The notes: generated by a model not told the origin, from the letters alone. Shown: positions 8,475 through 17,733, counted from the first letter of the stretch. The stretch is 64,000 nucleotides of DNA from Geobacter sp. DSM 9736 (GCF_900187405.1 NZ_LT896716.1:3224753-3288752); one strand, 5' to 3'. Made by a program: numbers and translations.

Positions 8475-9571
8475 CCTGCCACCCCCCTGCGGCATGTCGA
8501 TGTGTCGGAGCAGAATATCTCCCCGAACTGCCGTGCCCGGTGACGATATGTATGTTCCCTCCTCACCCTCGCGAATGCCCTCATGCCGACAGCAGCCGCC
8601 TCCTTCTCGGTCAGTTTCTCAAGTATTGCGGCGACTTCATCACCGTTTCCGGCGACAAGAATTTCTTTTCCCGGCTCGAAGAAGTTATCGACGCCGTCCC
8701 ATGCATCCGTGATAATGCAGGCTCCCGCTCCTGCCGCCTCGAATACGCGTGTGGCAGGTGAGAACCCGTAGCTCGCCATGCTTGCACGGCTTATGTTGAG
8801 GATGGCCAGTGCACTGCAATTGAAGGCGTTGTGATCCCCTGTTCCCAGGTGCCCGAGCCACGTTGTGTTGGCGGGGCGGGGCTTGTCTCCCCAGCCGCTT
8901 CCCGCGAAGAGAAACGAGCGATGCGGGAGACGGTGCGCAACGGAAAGAAAGAACTCATCCACACGGGTTTCGCGGTCGGGCAGGCGGTTTCCGAGAAAGG
9001 CAAGGTCGGTCCGGAAGCGCTGCTGCGGCGGGACCGGGAAGTGGGTGTCCGGATCGAGGGCGTTGTATATAGGGATGCATTCCCGGGCTCCGAATGACAG
9101 GTATCGCTCGACCACCGGCCAACCGCCTCCATACGTCAGAATCAGGTCGTAGGCGGGAATGAGGCGGTGAAAAGGATCAGACGGATCGGCAGCGACCCTT
9201 TCAAGGGTTGCCGGTGCGTCCACGTCCCAGAAAACCACCTGCGTGGTTTCCTTCTTGAGCATGAGGACTTCCCGCTCCAGGAATTCGTCGAATACCCCCA
9301 CGCCGCTAGCCTTGACAACCAGATCGGCATCGGCGGCACGTTCCAGGCATTGAGCCGCCGCCTCCTCTGTAGCGGGGTAAACGACCACCGTTGCCCATTC
9401 GGGATTTTCCATGTCGCGGTTCGCCTGCCGGTCGTAAGCATCCGGCTCGAAGAAGGTGACGTGGTGCCCCAGTTCGTGGAGAGCCTTGATGATTCCGCGA
9501 TAGTAGGTGGCTGCGCCGTTCCAGTAGGAGGAGACAAGGCTCGACCCGAAAAATGCTATTGTCAGTCCCAT
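8471..9571 (-). CDS. CgeB-family glycosyltransferase (second of three tandem copies)
   Basis: A 366-residue GT-B protein. The N-terminus GLTIAFFGSSLVSSYWNGAA parallels the neighbouring CgeB proteins, and the C-terminal signature is SPATRVFEAAGAGACIITD followed by WDGVDNFFEPGKEI. No signal peptide or membrane segment is visible, so it acts in the cytoplasm or at the inner face of the membrane. It starts three bases after the upstream stop and overlaps the downstream start by four bases. Donor and acceptor sugars cannot be read from the sequence. Confidence 0.87.
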   Translation of the reverse strand: MGLTIAFFGSSLVSSYWNGAATYYRGIIKALHELGHHVTFFEPDAYDRQANRDMENPEWATVVVYPATEEAAAQCLERAADADLVVKASGVGVFDEFLEREVLMLKKETTQVVFWDVDAPATLERVAADPSDPFHRLIPAYDLILTYGGGWPVVERYLSFGARECIPIYNALDPDTHFPVPPQQRFRTDLAFLGNRLPDRETRVDEFFLSVAHRLPHRSFLFAGSGWGDKPRPANTTWLGHLGTGDHNAFNCSALAILNISRASMASYGFSPATRVFEAAGAGACIITDAWDGVDNFFEPGKEILVAGNGDEVAAILEKLTEKEAAAVGMRAFARVRREHTYRHRARQFGEIFCSDTSTCRRGVAG

Positions 9572-9574
9572 CTC

Positions 9575-10705
9575 CTATCCCTTTCCGCGCAGTTGCTGCG
9601 GTCTTTCGGTGGTATCCATCCCGAGCTCGCGGCATATCTGCAGTAGTTCGTTCACCCGGTGCCCGCAGGTGTGGCGCTCGATGATGGTTCTCCTGCCGTG
9701 GCTCGCAAGTTCCTCAGCGCGTGTCGGATGATGAAGCAGCATGTCCAGCAGTTCTGTTGCCTCGTTTCCGTTGCGGGCTACGAGAAAGTCCTCACCCGGG
9801 GCGAACAGCCCCTCGACGTCATGCCACGGGGCCGACACGAGAGGAATCCCGCAGGATAATGCCTCGAAGGGGCGAATGGTCGGAATCCCCGGGAGCAGAG
9901 TCGCATAGGGGCGACGCGGTATATGAACCGTGACGCGGTGGCGGCTGAAGACCTTCGGTACGTCGAAATTCGGAAGCCACCCTCCGTAGCGGATGCCGGC
10001 CTCCTCCAGCAGCCGGAGCGCCTGCTGCGGATAGCGCACACCATATACCGTCGCCTTAAGTCTAAGGCGCCGCACAGGTTCTATCAGGAACTCCCGGATC
10101 TCCTCGCTCCGTTCCTCGTCACCCCAGTTGCCGACCCAGACGACATCCCCTTCCGGTTCTACAGAAGATTGCGGCGAGAATACGCGAACATCCGCCGCTT
10201 CATGCCATACCCATACATTTTTTGCCCAGCGGGATTTCAGGTAGATATCCCGGATTTTTTTTCCGTAGGCCAGAACGCCGTCGTAGTGGCTGAGATCATA
10301 GGCTGACATCGATTTCGCTTCGGTGACCGACCGGTGGTGGGTGTCGTGGAAAAAAAGGAGGTAACCCCCCTTTTTTCGGTGATGCTCCCCAAGCCTCCGG
10401 ACAAGTTCGTGGTCGTTCCATTCATGGACGATCACTACGTCGGCGCCAGCCAGTAAGCGGTCCGGATCGATCCTGTCCATCCGGTATGTCTTGCCTTCGA
10501 GGAGCGGGTATGTCCTGCGGAACTGGCGGATGGCAATTTCCCCCTGCTCCCGCAACAGATTGGTAAGGCTCCACCCAGCCTCTGGTTCATAGACGTCCAC
10601 ATGATGGCCCCTGGAGATCAACTCGCTCGCGATGCCTCTCAAAAAGTGGGCATTGCCGTGATTCCAGTCGGAGACGATGGAGTGATAGAAGAGCACGAAT
10701 TTCAT
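9575..10705 (-). CDS. CgeB-family glycosyltransferase (first of three tandem copies)
   Basis: A 376-residue GT-B protein beginning MKFVLFYHSIVSDWNHGNAH. The C-terminal half has IRPFEALSCGIPLVSAPWHD and GLFAPGEDFLVARNG, the same pattern as the two following genes, though it is the most diverged of the three. As with other CgeB-like proteins the activity is inferred from the fold, not known. It is preceded by the GT4 gene 66 bases away and followed after three bases by the second CgeB gene. Confidence 0.86.
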   Translation of the reverse strand: MKFVLFYHSIVSDWNHGNAHFLRGIASELISRGHHVDVYEPEAGWSLTNLLREQGEIAIRQFRRTYPLLEGKTYRMDRIDPDRLLAGADVVIVHEWNDHELVRRLGEHHRKKGGYLLFFHDTHHRSVTEAKSMSAYDLSHYDGVLAYGKKIRDIYLKSRWAKNVWVWHEAADVRVFSPQSSVEPEGDVVWVGNWGDEERSEEIREFLIEPVRRLRLKATVYGVRYPQQALRLLEEAGIRYGGWLPNFDVPKVFSRHRVTVHIPRRPYATLLPGIPTIRPFEALSCGIPLVSAPWHDVEGLFAPGEDFLVARNGNEATELLDMLLHHPTRAEELASHGRRTIIERHTCGHRVNELLQICRELGMDTTERPQQLRGKG

Positions 10706-10771
10706 CGATTACCTTTCCGCCGGGTACTTCATCCCGGCATGCCGCCTCTGCGGAGTCTGCAGGAGCTCCCT

Positions 10772-11941
10772 TCAGGCTCTGGCTACCGCGGGTGCGGGCG
10801 CAGCTTTTAGCATAGGTGCCGGATGAAGCGACAGGTAGGCGTCCATGTACTGTGCCGCCATTCGGTCGAGGCTGAAGGACATGCTCCGTTCATATGCTTC
10901 GCCTGCCAGCCGCTCCCGATAAAAGTGATCGGTGCAGAGTTCCTGTAGAGCGTTCTTAAGGGCCTCTGTGTCGTCGGGGGGAACGAAGACCGCCGCACCT
11001 TCCCACAGCTCCCGAAGGGAGGGGATGTCCCCCAGCACCAGAGCACAACGGGACATGGCCGCTTCAAGTATCGAAAGCCCGAAGGGTTCGTACTTTGCGG
11101 GGTGAGCATAGATACCCGCCCGCTCCAACCAAGCGGCCAGCTCCCATGGAGCGATTTTGCCGAGCCGGCTGACATTGCCGACGATAAGCGTTCCCCCTTC
11201 CGGATGCTTCTCCTCTCCGGCGATGTATACCGGCCAGGCCAGATTTGCCGCGGCCCTGGCAACGCTTCCCACATTCTTCGCCTCGTCCCAGATCCGTCCG
11301 ACGCAGAGGATGAACTCTTCCTTTCTTCCCGGCTTGAAGAGCTTGCGGTTGCGGGCGTTGTGGATCACCCGTCCCTTGGGAAGCGGGAGATAGTGCTTTT
11401 CGAGGGCACCCAGCATGGCCCGGGTAGGTGTCACCACAAGCGAAGCGGCGGAAAGGCCCTTGCGCACCCTCTCCCGATAAACGTGATAGGAGGCGGGAAG
11501 TTGCTTTTTGCGCACCGATTCCCACCAGGACAGGACACAGGAGTGCCCTGCGACCAGACAGGGCGCCCGCCAGGGAAGAGCCGCATGCACGTACCCGTTG
11601 AGGTGTACGACATCGGGGCTGAAAGTATCCTCCAGCGACAGGAGCCATTCCCCGGCTCGCTCGATGTCTTCCCATGGGTCGTCCATCCATTCGAGACGGT
11701 GGGCGCTGTCGTGCAGCACCAGATTGCGCACCCGCCGCGCTTCACGCCGCTGCTCCGAGTTGGGTGCTCCACCCATGGTGGCCAGCAGCACCTCTATGCC
11801 GTACCGTGCAAGTCCCTGAGCCACTTCGAGGGCATAGGTCCAGACGCCTCCGACGGTATCGGCGGTCATGAGAACTCTGCGCGGGACTGAAGGGACGCTT
11901 ATCGAATAAAGATCCGAAAGGGCCTGCTGCGAATGTTCCAT
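10772..11941 (-). CDS. GT4-family glycosyltransferase
   Basis: This 389-residue retaining GT-B enzyme has a glycine-rich N-terminal strand-loop (MTADTVGGVWTYALEVAQGL), typical of glycogen- or sucrose-synthase-like GT4 proteins. The donor-binding motif is KYEPFGLSILEAAMSRCALV with its E-x7-E pair. It transfers a sugar from a nucleotide donor; the substrate is unknown. The frame is open to 12067, but ATG 11941 has AGGAG six bases upstream and starts near the conserved domain. It belongs to the leftward operon and precedes the three CgeB genes. Confidence 0.87.
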   Translation of the reverse strand: MEHSQQALSDLYSISVPSVPRRVLMTADTVGGVWTYALEVAQGLARYGIEVLLATMGGAPNSEQRREARRVRNLVLHDSAHRLEWMDDPWEDIERAGEWLLSLEDTFSPDVVHLNGYVHAALPWRAPCLVAGHSCVLSWWESVRKKQLPASYHVYRERVRKGLSAASLVVTPTRAMLGALEKHYLPLPKGRVIHNARNRKLFKPGRKEEFILCVGRIWDEAKNVGSVARAAANLAWPVYIAGEEKHPEGGTLIVGNVSRLGKIAPWELAAWLERAGIYAHPAKYEPFGLSILEAAMSRCALVLGDIPSLRELWEGAAVFVPPDDTEALKNALQELCTDHFYRERLAGEAYERSMSFSLDRMAAQYMDAYLSLHPAPMLKAAPAPAVARA

Positions 11942-12063
11942 ATGTGCTCCTGAAAGTGGGACTGCACGAGGCCGGTCACCGATGCATGCTGCCCTCGTCC
12001 GGCCGATGTGCCGGCGGAAAACGGAAAGGTCGTTTCGCAATTTCTGACGATGGAGCCGGCTGT

Positions 12064-13155
12064 TCAACCCAGCGCGGCGATGCTTCGTTCCCCCTGATCA
12101 CCTGCCCGGCTTATCTCCCTGCACTCACTCTCGGCCGGAAAGCTGGTATCCCTGCCGTACGCGGCGTCGAGGGCAAGCGCGGTGTCGAGGAGGCGTTCCG
12201 CATCAGGGTCGAATCTGCACCCGGTACGGAGTCTTACTGCCCAGGCGACGGCTGCCCTTCCACCCCAGTCGTCCGGCGGCGCCGCCAGTTGCTGGCAGCT
12301 GGTGCCCTGGAAGCGTTCGGCGGTGAAGTCGTAGAATGAGCCATTCACGTTGCGGAAGCAGGCTCCTCCTTCGGTGCCGTAAAAGGTGGAACTGATGACG
12401 GCATCCCGGCCGGCGGGCAGGTTCCAGGAGCATGCGAGGCGGATTATCGCGCCATTTTCCAGTACGAAAGAGACATCGGCGAAATCCTCCACTGCTCCCG
12501 TTACATTCTCCAGAAGCTTCCCCTTGGCGTATATGGAGCGCGAAACGGTTCGTATGTTGGGGAAGTCGAAGACCCAGAGCCCAAGATCGACCAGATGGCT
12601 TCCCAGGTCCATGAGGCAGCCCCCGCCCGATAGTTCCGGATCGTAAAACCAAGACTTGTCGGGGCCGTAGGCGTTATGGAAGACCAGGTCTGCGCTGTAA
12701 AGCTCTCCCAGTTCGCCTCTTCTGACAAGATCGTGGATTTTACGGATGCCTTCGGTGAAACGGTAGGAGTAATCAACGGCCAGGAGCCGGTCTGCACGAC
12801 GCGCAGCCGTCACCACCGCTGCCGTTTCCGCTGCATTTCGAGCGAGGGGTTTCTGGCAGAAAACCGCCATTCCCCGCTCCAGCGCACGTATCGACTGCTC
12901 GGCGTGACCCGCGCTCGGAGTGGCAATCACAATGCCGTCGAGATCCATATCGAGGAGCTCATCATAGGAACCGGCAATGATAGCGCCCGGAGCGGCGGCT
13001 GCGGCCGCTTCGGCGTTCCCGGCGCTGATATCCGCAATCGCTGCTACTTCCGCTTCTCCCGACGCTGCTATGGCTTCCATCCTGTGCCGGCCGATCCACC
13101 CCGTCCCGAGAAACCCCAATCTTGGGAGGCTCCTGTTTCTTGCGGCTATTTTCAC
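12064..13155 (-). CDS. Gfo/Idh/MocA-family oxidoreductase
   Basis: The N-terminal Rossmann domain has LGFLGTGWIGRHRMEAI. A catalytic-type EKP analogue is present as FCQKPLARNAAET, with Lys in the usual place, and a GGG-x-LMDLGSHLVDL segment marks the C-terminal substrate domain. These enzymes oxidise or reduce sugar hydroxyls with NAD(P). The start is taken as GTG 13155 because AAGGAG lies five bases upstream; an upstream ATG at 13191 lacks a good site. Its place among glycosyltransferases and epimerases suggests a nucleotide-sugar or inositol-type substrate. Confidence 0.88.
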   Translation of the reverse strand: MKIAARNRSLPRLGFLGTGWIGRHRMEAIAASGEAEVAAIADISAGNAEAAAAAAPGAIIAGSYDELLDMDLDGIVIATPSAGHAEQSIRALERGMAVFCQKPLARNAAETAAVVTAARRADRLLAVDYSYRFTEGIRKIHDLVRRGELGELYSADLVFHNAYGPDKSWFYDPELSGGGCLMDLGSHLVDLGLWVFDFPNIRTVSRSIYAKGKLLENVTGAVEDFADVSFVLENGAIIRLACSWNLPAGRDAVISSTFYGTEGGACFRNVNGSFYDFTAERFQGTSCQQLAAPPDDWGGRAAVAWAVRLRTGCRFDPDAERLLDTALALDAAYGRDTSFPAESECREISRAGDQGERSIAALG

Positions 13156-13199
13156 GTCGTCTCCTTGGTTACAGTAGGATGTTGTGTGCAATAGGGGGC

Positions 13200-14159
13200 C
13201 TACGGGTGGATGCTGACAATGCCTTTTATGAACCCTTCCGGTCGTTCGGTCAGCATTGCATACGCTTCATTGAGGCTGTCCAGCCCGAAACTGTGTGTGA
13301 CGAGACCTTCCAGGTCGAACGCTCTTCCGGCAGCCGCTTCGACGCCCGCGGCGATGCCTTCCACATAAATTCTAGCTTCGCGCTCGTGAGCGTTTATGAC
13401 GTCCAGCCCCTTCCAGTTCCACTGCTGCATGTTCACTTGCCGGGGCCCGTCCTGATGGTAGCCCGCAATCACCATGCGCCCCCTCTCTTTCACCAGTTCA
13501 CCCGAGAGGTCCAAAGGCCACTGGTGCCCCGTCGCTTCCACAACCACATCGCAACCCGCGGGGCCCGCAAGCTCTTTCATCTTTTCGATCACTCGCCAAT
13601 GGTCGTCCATTGAAACTGCTTCGGCTGCACCATACGAAAGGGCAAGGTCGAGGGGGTGCTGCCGGCGGGACAGGGCGATGACACGTGCGCCTGCACGTGA
13701 GGCAAGGGCAGTGAATATGATGCCCAGAAAACCCGCTCCTACGACGGCGACTGTGTCCCCGGCACGAATGGCGCTGCGGCGAAAGACGTTGACGGCGCAC
13801 CCGACTGCTTCGCCGGGAAAGGGAAGACCTTCGAGTTCCGCCGGCAGCTTGACGGCTGCTTCGGCGGTAATAGTGTCGTACTCTGCGTAAGCATGGTCCG
13901 ACAGGAAAGTAACCCTGTCTCCTTCGGCAAAGCCGGCCACACCCTTGCCTACAGCGCAAACGCGTCCCCATCCCTCATGCCCCGGGGTGCCGGGAGGAAT
14001 CGGATAATTGAACCACGGCCTTCCTTCCCATAGTGGGAGGTTGGAAGGGCACACTCCGCACCCTTCCACCCGTATCAGGAGTTCACCCGCTTTAGGATCC
14101 TGCAGTGGGGATTCCCGCACTTCGACCTTTCCGGGTGACGTAATGACTGCCGCCTGCAT
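13200..14159 (-). CDS. Zinc-binding MDR dehydrogenase (short form)
   Basis: A 319-residue medium-chain dehydrogenase. The catalytic-zinc ligands are visible as GCGVCPSNLPLW and PGTPGHEGWG, and the nucleotide-binding motif is VAVVGAGFLGIIFTALA. The four-cysteine structural zinc loop of classical alcohol dehydrogenases is absent, as in shorter sorbitol- or threonine-dehydrogenase relatives. The start is ATG 14159; the frame is open further upstream but overlaps the preceding gene. It follows that gene by eight bases. Substrate unknown; a sugar alcohol or an aminosugar is plausible from context. Confidence 0.87.
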   Translation of the reverse strand: MQAAVITSPGKVEVRESPLQDPKAGELLIRVEGCGVCPSNLPLWEGRPWFNYPIPPGTPGHEGWGRVCAVGKGVAGFAEGDRVTFLSDHAYAEYDTITAEAAVKLPAELEGLPFPGEAVGCAVNVFRRSAIRAGDTVAVVGAGFLGIIFTALASRAGARVIALSRRQHPLDLALSYGAAEAVSMDDHWRVIEKMKELAGPAGCDVVVEATGHQWPLDLSGELVKERGRMVIAGYHQDGPRQVNMQQWNWKGLDVINAHEREARIYVEGIAAGVEAAAGRAFDLEGLVTHSFGLDSLNEAYAMLTERPEGFIKGIVSIHP

Positions 14160-14167
14160 CGTTCGCT

Positions 14168-16246
14168 TCACCTTATCGCCTCCATGACCGAAGATAGGTA
14201 TTTTTCCTCCTGATACCAGGCAGCAGGACTCGATTGCCGGGGCAGATTGAGCATGGAAGCGAGCCACTGGTATAGCTTGGCTACCCCCTCTTCGACCGAG
14301 AAGCGGGGTGTCCATCCGGCAGCCTCCCTGAACTTGCGTGTATCGGAGACATAGTAGCGCTGGTCGCCGGTCCGCCATTCCCCGTACCTGATCTGGGGCA
14401 GGGTTCCGTTCAACTTCTGGAGCAGCTGCAACAGCTCCACGAGGCTTACCGATCGCTCGGGGCCGCCGCCGATGTTGAATGCCTGCCCCGAGATTCTCGG
14501 CATGATCTGCCGGGCACGTTCAAGCGCATCGACCAAGTCCTCCACGAAGAGGATGTCACGGACCTGGCACCCGTCGCCATAGAGGGTTATAGGACAACTG
14601 CAGAGGGTGCGGATGGCAAAATGCGCCACCCAGCCCTGATCCTCCGTGCCGAACTGATGTGGTCCATAGATGCAGCTCATCCTGAAAACCGCCGTACTGA
14701 GTCCGTAGCTACGGGAATAGTCCAGGACATACTGATCCACCGATCCCTTCGAGCAGCCGTAGGGGCTGAGGAAGTCGAGGGGAAGCTGTTCGTGGAGGCC
14801 GTTTTTGCGCAGGGATGTTTCAACCGGCTCGTACCGGTAGCTGTTACGTTCTACCGCTACGTCGGCTATGCCGCCGTACACTTTGTTAGTTGATGTGTAG
14901 AGTAAGGATGGAGGTTCTGCTGCCTTCCTGATTGTTTCCAAAAGGCCGAATGTGCCGGACGCATTTATCTCGAAATCCATTGAAGGATTGTCGACACTGG
15001 TAGTAACGGCGACTTGGGCAGCGAAGTGGTAGACATGCTTCGATTCAGCGACGGCCTGTTCGAGAAGCTGAGTATTCCTGATATCCGCGATCCTGATATC
15101 GAGCTGGTCGCCGTACTTGTCGTGCAGCCAGAGGAGGTTTTTCTCCACTCCCGGACGTGACAGGTTGTCATACACGATCACCCGCTCCCCTTCCGCGAGA
15201 AGCCTGTCTACTACATTGGTTCCGATAAATCCTGCGCCGCCGGTAACCAGGACGGCCTTTTCCGGAGAGGGCCTGCGCTTCCCGCTGCCCGCTATCGCAT
15301 CGAGTGCCCGTACCCCCTCGACTCCTCCATGTTCCAGAAGGCGGAAGAGGAGTTTCGGCACTCCGTCGGCTTTCCGGAGACCGAAGTAATATTCCCTTTC
15401 GTCAAGGTGAAACCGGTCTACGGCGGCCAGGGCAGGGTCAAGATCGTCGATCCCGTACCAGTAAATCCTGGTCGCGGGAGCTTCCAGAAATTCCAGGAAC
15501 ACCCGCATCTGCTTCCGCTCATCGTGCTGCCAGGTGGAAAATCCTGCTTCTGTCACCCAAATCTCGCAGGAACTGTTGCGCTCCCGCAGGACTTCGTGCG
15601 TCAGGGCGATCGTTCGCTCCCATCCCTTCCAGGTGTAGTCGAAAATGTCGGGGAAACCGTGAATCCCTACGACGTCGATGTGGTCCATCACACCGAGTTC
15701 GAACATCCGCGAGAGCCACTGCCCATCCACGGGGCTCATCCCCCCAAGCACCGTCTTTTTACCTCGTTGACGTGCCCAGTAAGCCGCGCCTCCGATCATC
15801 TCTCCGAATTTCGTCCAATGAACATCCAGCGTCCAGTCCCATTCGCTCAGGTTGTTCGGCTCGTTCCAGAGCTCGATGTAGTCGAAGTGTTCGCCGAACC
15901 GGCTGATAAGGATGTCCACGAAGTCTGCGTAGTCCTGAAGCCGACGTGGAGGAGCGGAAGTTTTGTTTTCCTCCCCGATCGATGGAGGTGTGTATAGAAC
16001 GCATGGCAGAAACTCCACCTGGGCCGCTATTCGCGGAATCAGCCACTCGTACCATTTTTCGCCGCTTCTGCCGTGCCAGTCGGCCCAGGATATTCCGGTT
16101 CTCAGCCGACGCACGCCGATCTTCTTGAGGTCGGCCAGCACCCGGTCCACACGTGCATATTCTCCCGGGCGGAACCATTCAACGATCCCGCAATGGTCGG
16201 GAAGTTTCTGTACCGCAGGACGTATCTTCAGCTGTTCGGCGCTCAT
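14168..16246 (-). CDS. Fusion: glycoside-hydrolase-like TIM barrel + NAD-dependent sugar-nucleotide epimerase (SDR)
   Basis: The 692-residue protein joins two enzymes. Residues 1-310 form a clan-A glycosidase-type barrel with acid/base Glu129 (WNEP) and nucleophile Glu233 (WVTEAGF). Residues 330-690 form an extended SDR with GGAGFIG (336-342) and a Y496-x3-K500 pair, closest in feel to CDP-paratose 2-epimerase or UDP-glucose epimerase-like proteins. Both active sites appear intact. No signal peptide is seen, so the hydrolase half is cytoplasmic. The start ATG overlaps the upstream stop as ATGA (16246-16243). The combination suggests coupling of glycan trimming to sugar-nucleotide conversion; the exact substrates are unknown. 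Confidence 0.87.
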   Translation of the reverse strand: MSAEQLKIRPAVQKLPDHCGIVEWFRPGEYARVDRVLADLKKIGVRRLRTGISWADWHGRSGEKWYEWLIPRIAAQVEFLPCVLYTPPSIGEENKTSAPPRRLQDYADFVDILISRFGEHFDYIELWNEPNNLSEWDWTLDVHWTKFGEMIGGAAYWARQRGKKTVLGGMSPVDGQWLSRMFELGVMDHIDVVGIHGFPDIFDYTWKGWERTIALTHEVLRERNSSCEIWVTEAGFSTWQHDERKQMRVFLEFLEAPATRIYWYGIDDLDPALAAVDRFHLDEREYYFGLRKADGVPKLLFRLLEHGGVEGVRALDAIAGSGKRRPSPEKAVLVTGGAGFIGTNVVDRLLAEGERVIVYDNLSRPGVEKNLLWLHDKYGDQLDIRIADIRNTQLLEQAVAESKHVYHFAAQVAVTTSVDNPSMDFEINASGTFGLLETIRKAAEPPSLLYTSTNKVYGGIADVAVERNSYRYEPVETSLRKNGLHEQLPLDFLSPYGCSKGSVDQYVLDYSRSYGLSTAVFRMSCIYGPHQFGTEDQGWVAHFAIRTLCSCPITLYGDGCQVRDILFVEDLVDALERARQIMPRISGQAFNIGGGPERSVSLVELLQLLQKLNGTLPQIRYGEWRTGDQRYYVSDTRKFREAAGWTPRFSVEEGVAKLYQWLASMLNLPRQSSPAAWYQEEKYLSSVMEAIR

Positions 16247-17361
16247 AGTGTCAACCCCCGGGCGGAAAGTTCGGCATGTGCTTTCGTGACATAATCGACC
16301 GCTATCTGTTCTGTCAGCCAACCCGCCAGATCCACCAGCCCTTCCTCCAGGGAAATCTTGGGTTGATACCCGAGGAGCTCGCGAGCTGCTGCAATATCTG
16401 CGAAGCAGTGCCGTATGTCCCCCGTCCGGTAGCTCCCGGTGATGCAGGGTTCGATATCTTCACGGTTCAGCAGCCTGGCGAGCCTCCGGGAGACCTCATT
16501 CACCGTGTGGCTCGTCCCGCTGCCGATATTGAGGACCCGTCCGTCGGCCCGGTCATTTTCAAGTGCAAGCCGGCAGGCCTTCGCGACATCGTGGACGCTC
16601 ACGAAGTCCCGCTGCTGAAGGCCGTCTTCGAAAATACGCGGGCTGTTCCCGTTCAGAAGCCTCGACGCGAAGATAGCCAGGACACCTGTGTAAGGGTTCG
16701 ATAGCGCCTGGCGCGTTCCGTAGACGTTGAAGAAACGGAGAGCAACGACGGGAATGCGATAGGCGCTCCCCACGATGAGACTCATGACCTCCTGGTCATA
16801 CTTGGAAAGCGCATATACCGAAGCGAGGGAAGGGACCTTGCTTTCCGGGGTCGGCAAGGGAGCGAGCGGTTGCCGTTTGTCATCGTAAAGCTCCCATACG
16901 CCGTCACGCAGTTGGGACAGGGGCCGTTGGAGTCCCTGCCTGATCTCTCCCCGGCTGTCCCGGTAGAGACCTTCCCCGTATATGCTCATGCTGGAGGCGA
17001 CCACAAGCTTCGCGCATCCTGCTGCCGCCACCGCTTCCAGGAGGACCGCGGTTCCATGATTATTGACCGAGGTATACTTTTCGATCTCGTACATGCTCTG
17101 GCCTACCCCTACCAGGGCTGCAAAATGGTAGACGGCGTCGATTCCCCGGAGCGCCTTCTTCACTGTTTCAGGATCCCGCACGTCCCCCTTGACCAGCTCG
17201 ACTTCCGGGTCCAGGTAGGCGGGGCGCTTCCCGTTCGGGCCGTGCACCTGCGGCACGAGTGAGTCCAGAGCCCGGACGCGGTAGCCGTGCCGGAGCAGTT
17301 CGTCCGCAAGGTGCGATCCTATGAAGCCCGCTCCACCCGTGATCAGCACGCTACAAGCCAT
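16243..17361 (-). CDS. NAD-dependent epimerase/dehydratase (extended SDR)
   Basis: A 372-residue sugar-nucleotide SDR with ITGGAGFIGSHLADELL at the N-terminus, a VASSMSIYGEG serine segment, and SVYALSKYDQE carrying the Tyr-x3-Lys pair. The C-terminal GTSHTVNEV and RTGDIRHC segments are typical of dTDP-rhamnose or UDP-sugar 4-epimerase-like enzymes. It is the first gene of the leftward operon, with a strong promoter about 150 bases upstream, and it overlaps the next gene by four bases. The precise nucleotide sugar cannot be told from sequence. Confidence 0.88.
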   Translation of the reverse strand: MACSVLITGGAGFIGSHLADELLRHGYRVRALDSLVPQVHGPNGKRPAYLDPEVELVKGDVRDPETVKKALRGIDAVYHFAALVGVGQSMYEIEKYTSVNNHGTAVLLEAVAAAGCAKLVVASSMSIYGEGLYRDSRGEIRQGLQRPLSQLRDGVWELYDDKRQPLAPLPTPESKVPSLASVYALSKYDQEVMSLIVGSAYRIPVVALRFFNVYGTRQALSNPYTGVLAIFASRLLNGNSPRIFEDGLQQRDFVSVHDVAKACRLALENDRADGRVLNIGSGTSHTVNEVSRRLARLLNREDIEPCITGSYRTGDIRHCFADIAAARELLGYQPKISLEEGLVDLAGWLTEQIAVDYVTKAHAELSARGLTL

Positions 17362-17511
17362 ACGAATCCTCCTCCAGACACCGGGCCGGATCTGTTGTCA
17401 GACGCTTTTCACAGGATTGCGTTCCCGGGGAGCCCCGGAGCGTGTGGAAGAGCGAAGAGAGATGGGCACAGGCGTCGGCTCTTATAAGGTAACTTTAATA
17501 AGATTATTATC

Positions 17512-17539
17512 ATTTTAGCAGGGGGTATAGGGCTGTCAA
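17512..17539 (-). promoter_or_regulatory. Sigma-70 type promoter of the glycosyltransferase operon
   Basis: On the minus strand TTGACA (17539-17534) and TAAAAT (17517-17512) are separated by 16 bases. This is the best promoter match upstream of the leftward operon. Transcription would start near 17505, giving a leader of about 145 bases. Confidence 0.75.
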
Positions 17540-17699
17540 ATTTTTTCCTGAAAAGGGGGTCGTGAGGATGCATGGATATGCACGCAGGGAGATTCGGCAA
17601 CAATACGGCTGGGAGTGGAGGGGTTGCTGCGGGATCAGGAGTCTGTAGTGGTGCTGTTTATCTGTGTTCTTGGGGAATCGAGGCGGCGGATAAAGAATT

Positions 17700-17733
17700 G
17701 GGGCCTATTCTCGGCGAATAAGCCCCGTTTTTT
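17700..17733. terminator. Stem-loop terminator downstream of the hemerythrin gene
   Basis: An 11-bp stem with one mismatch (17700-17710 with 17716-17726) encloses a 5-base loop and is followed on the plus strand by six T. On the minus strand the tail is only AATTCTTTAT. It lies 20 bases behind the hemerythrin stop. The T run fits plus-strand transcription best, so it may be bidirectional or shield the operon from readthrough. Confidence 0.55.
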
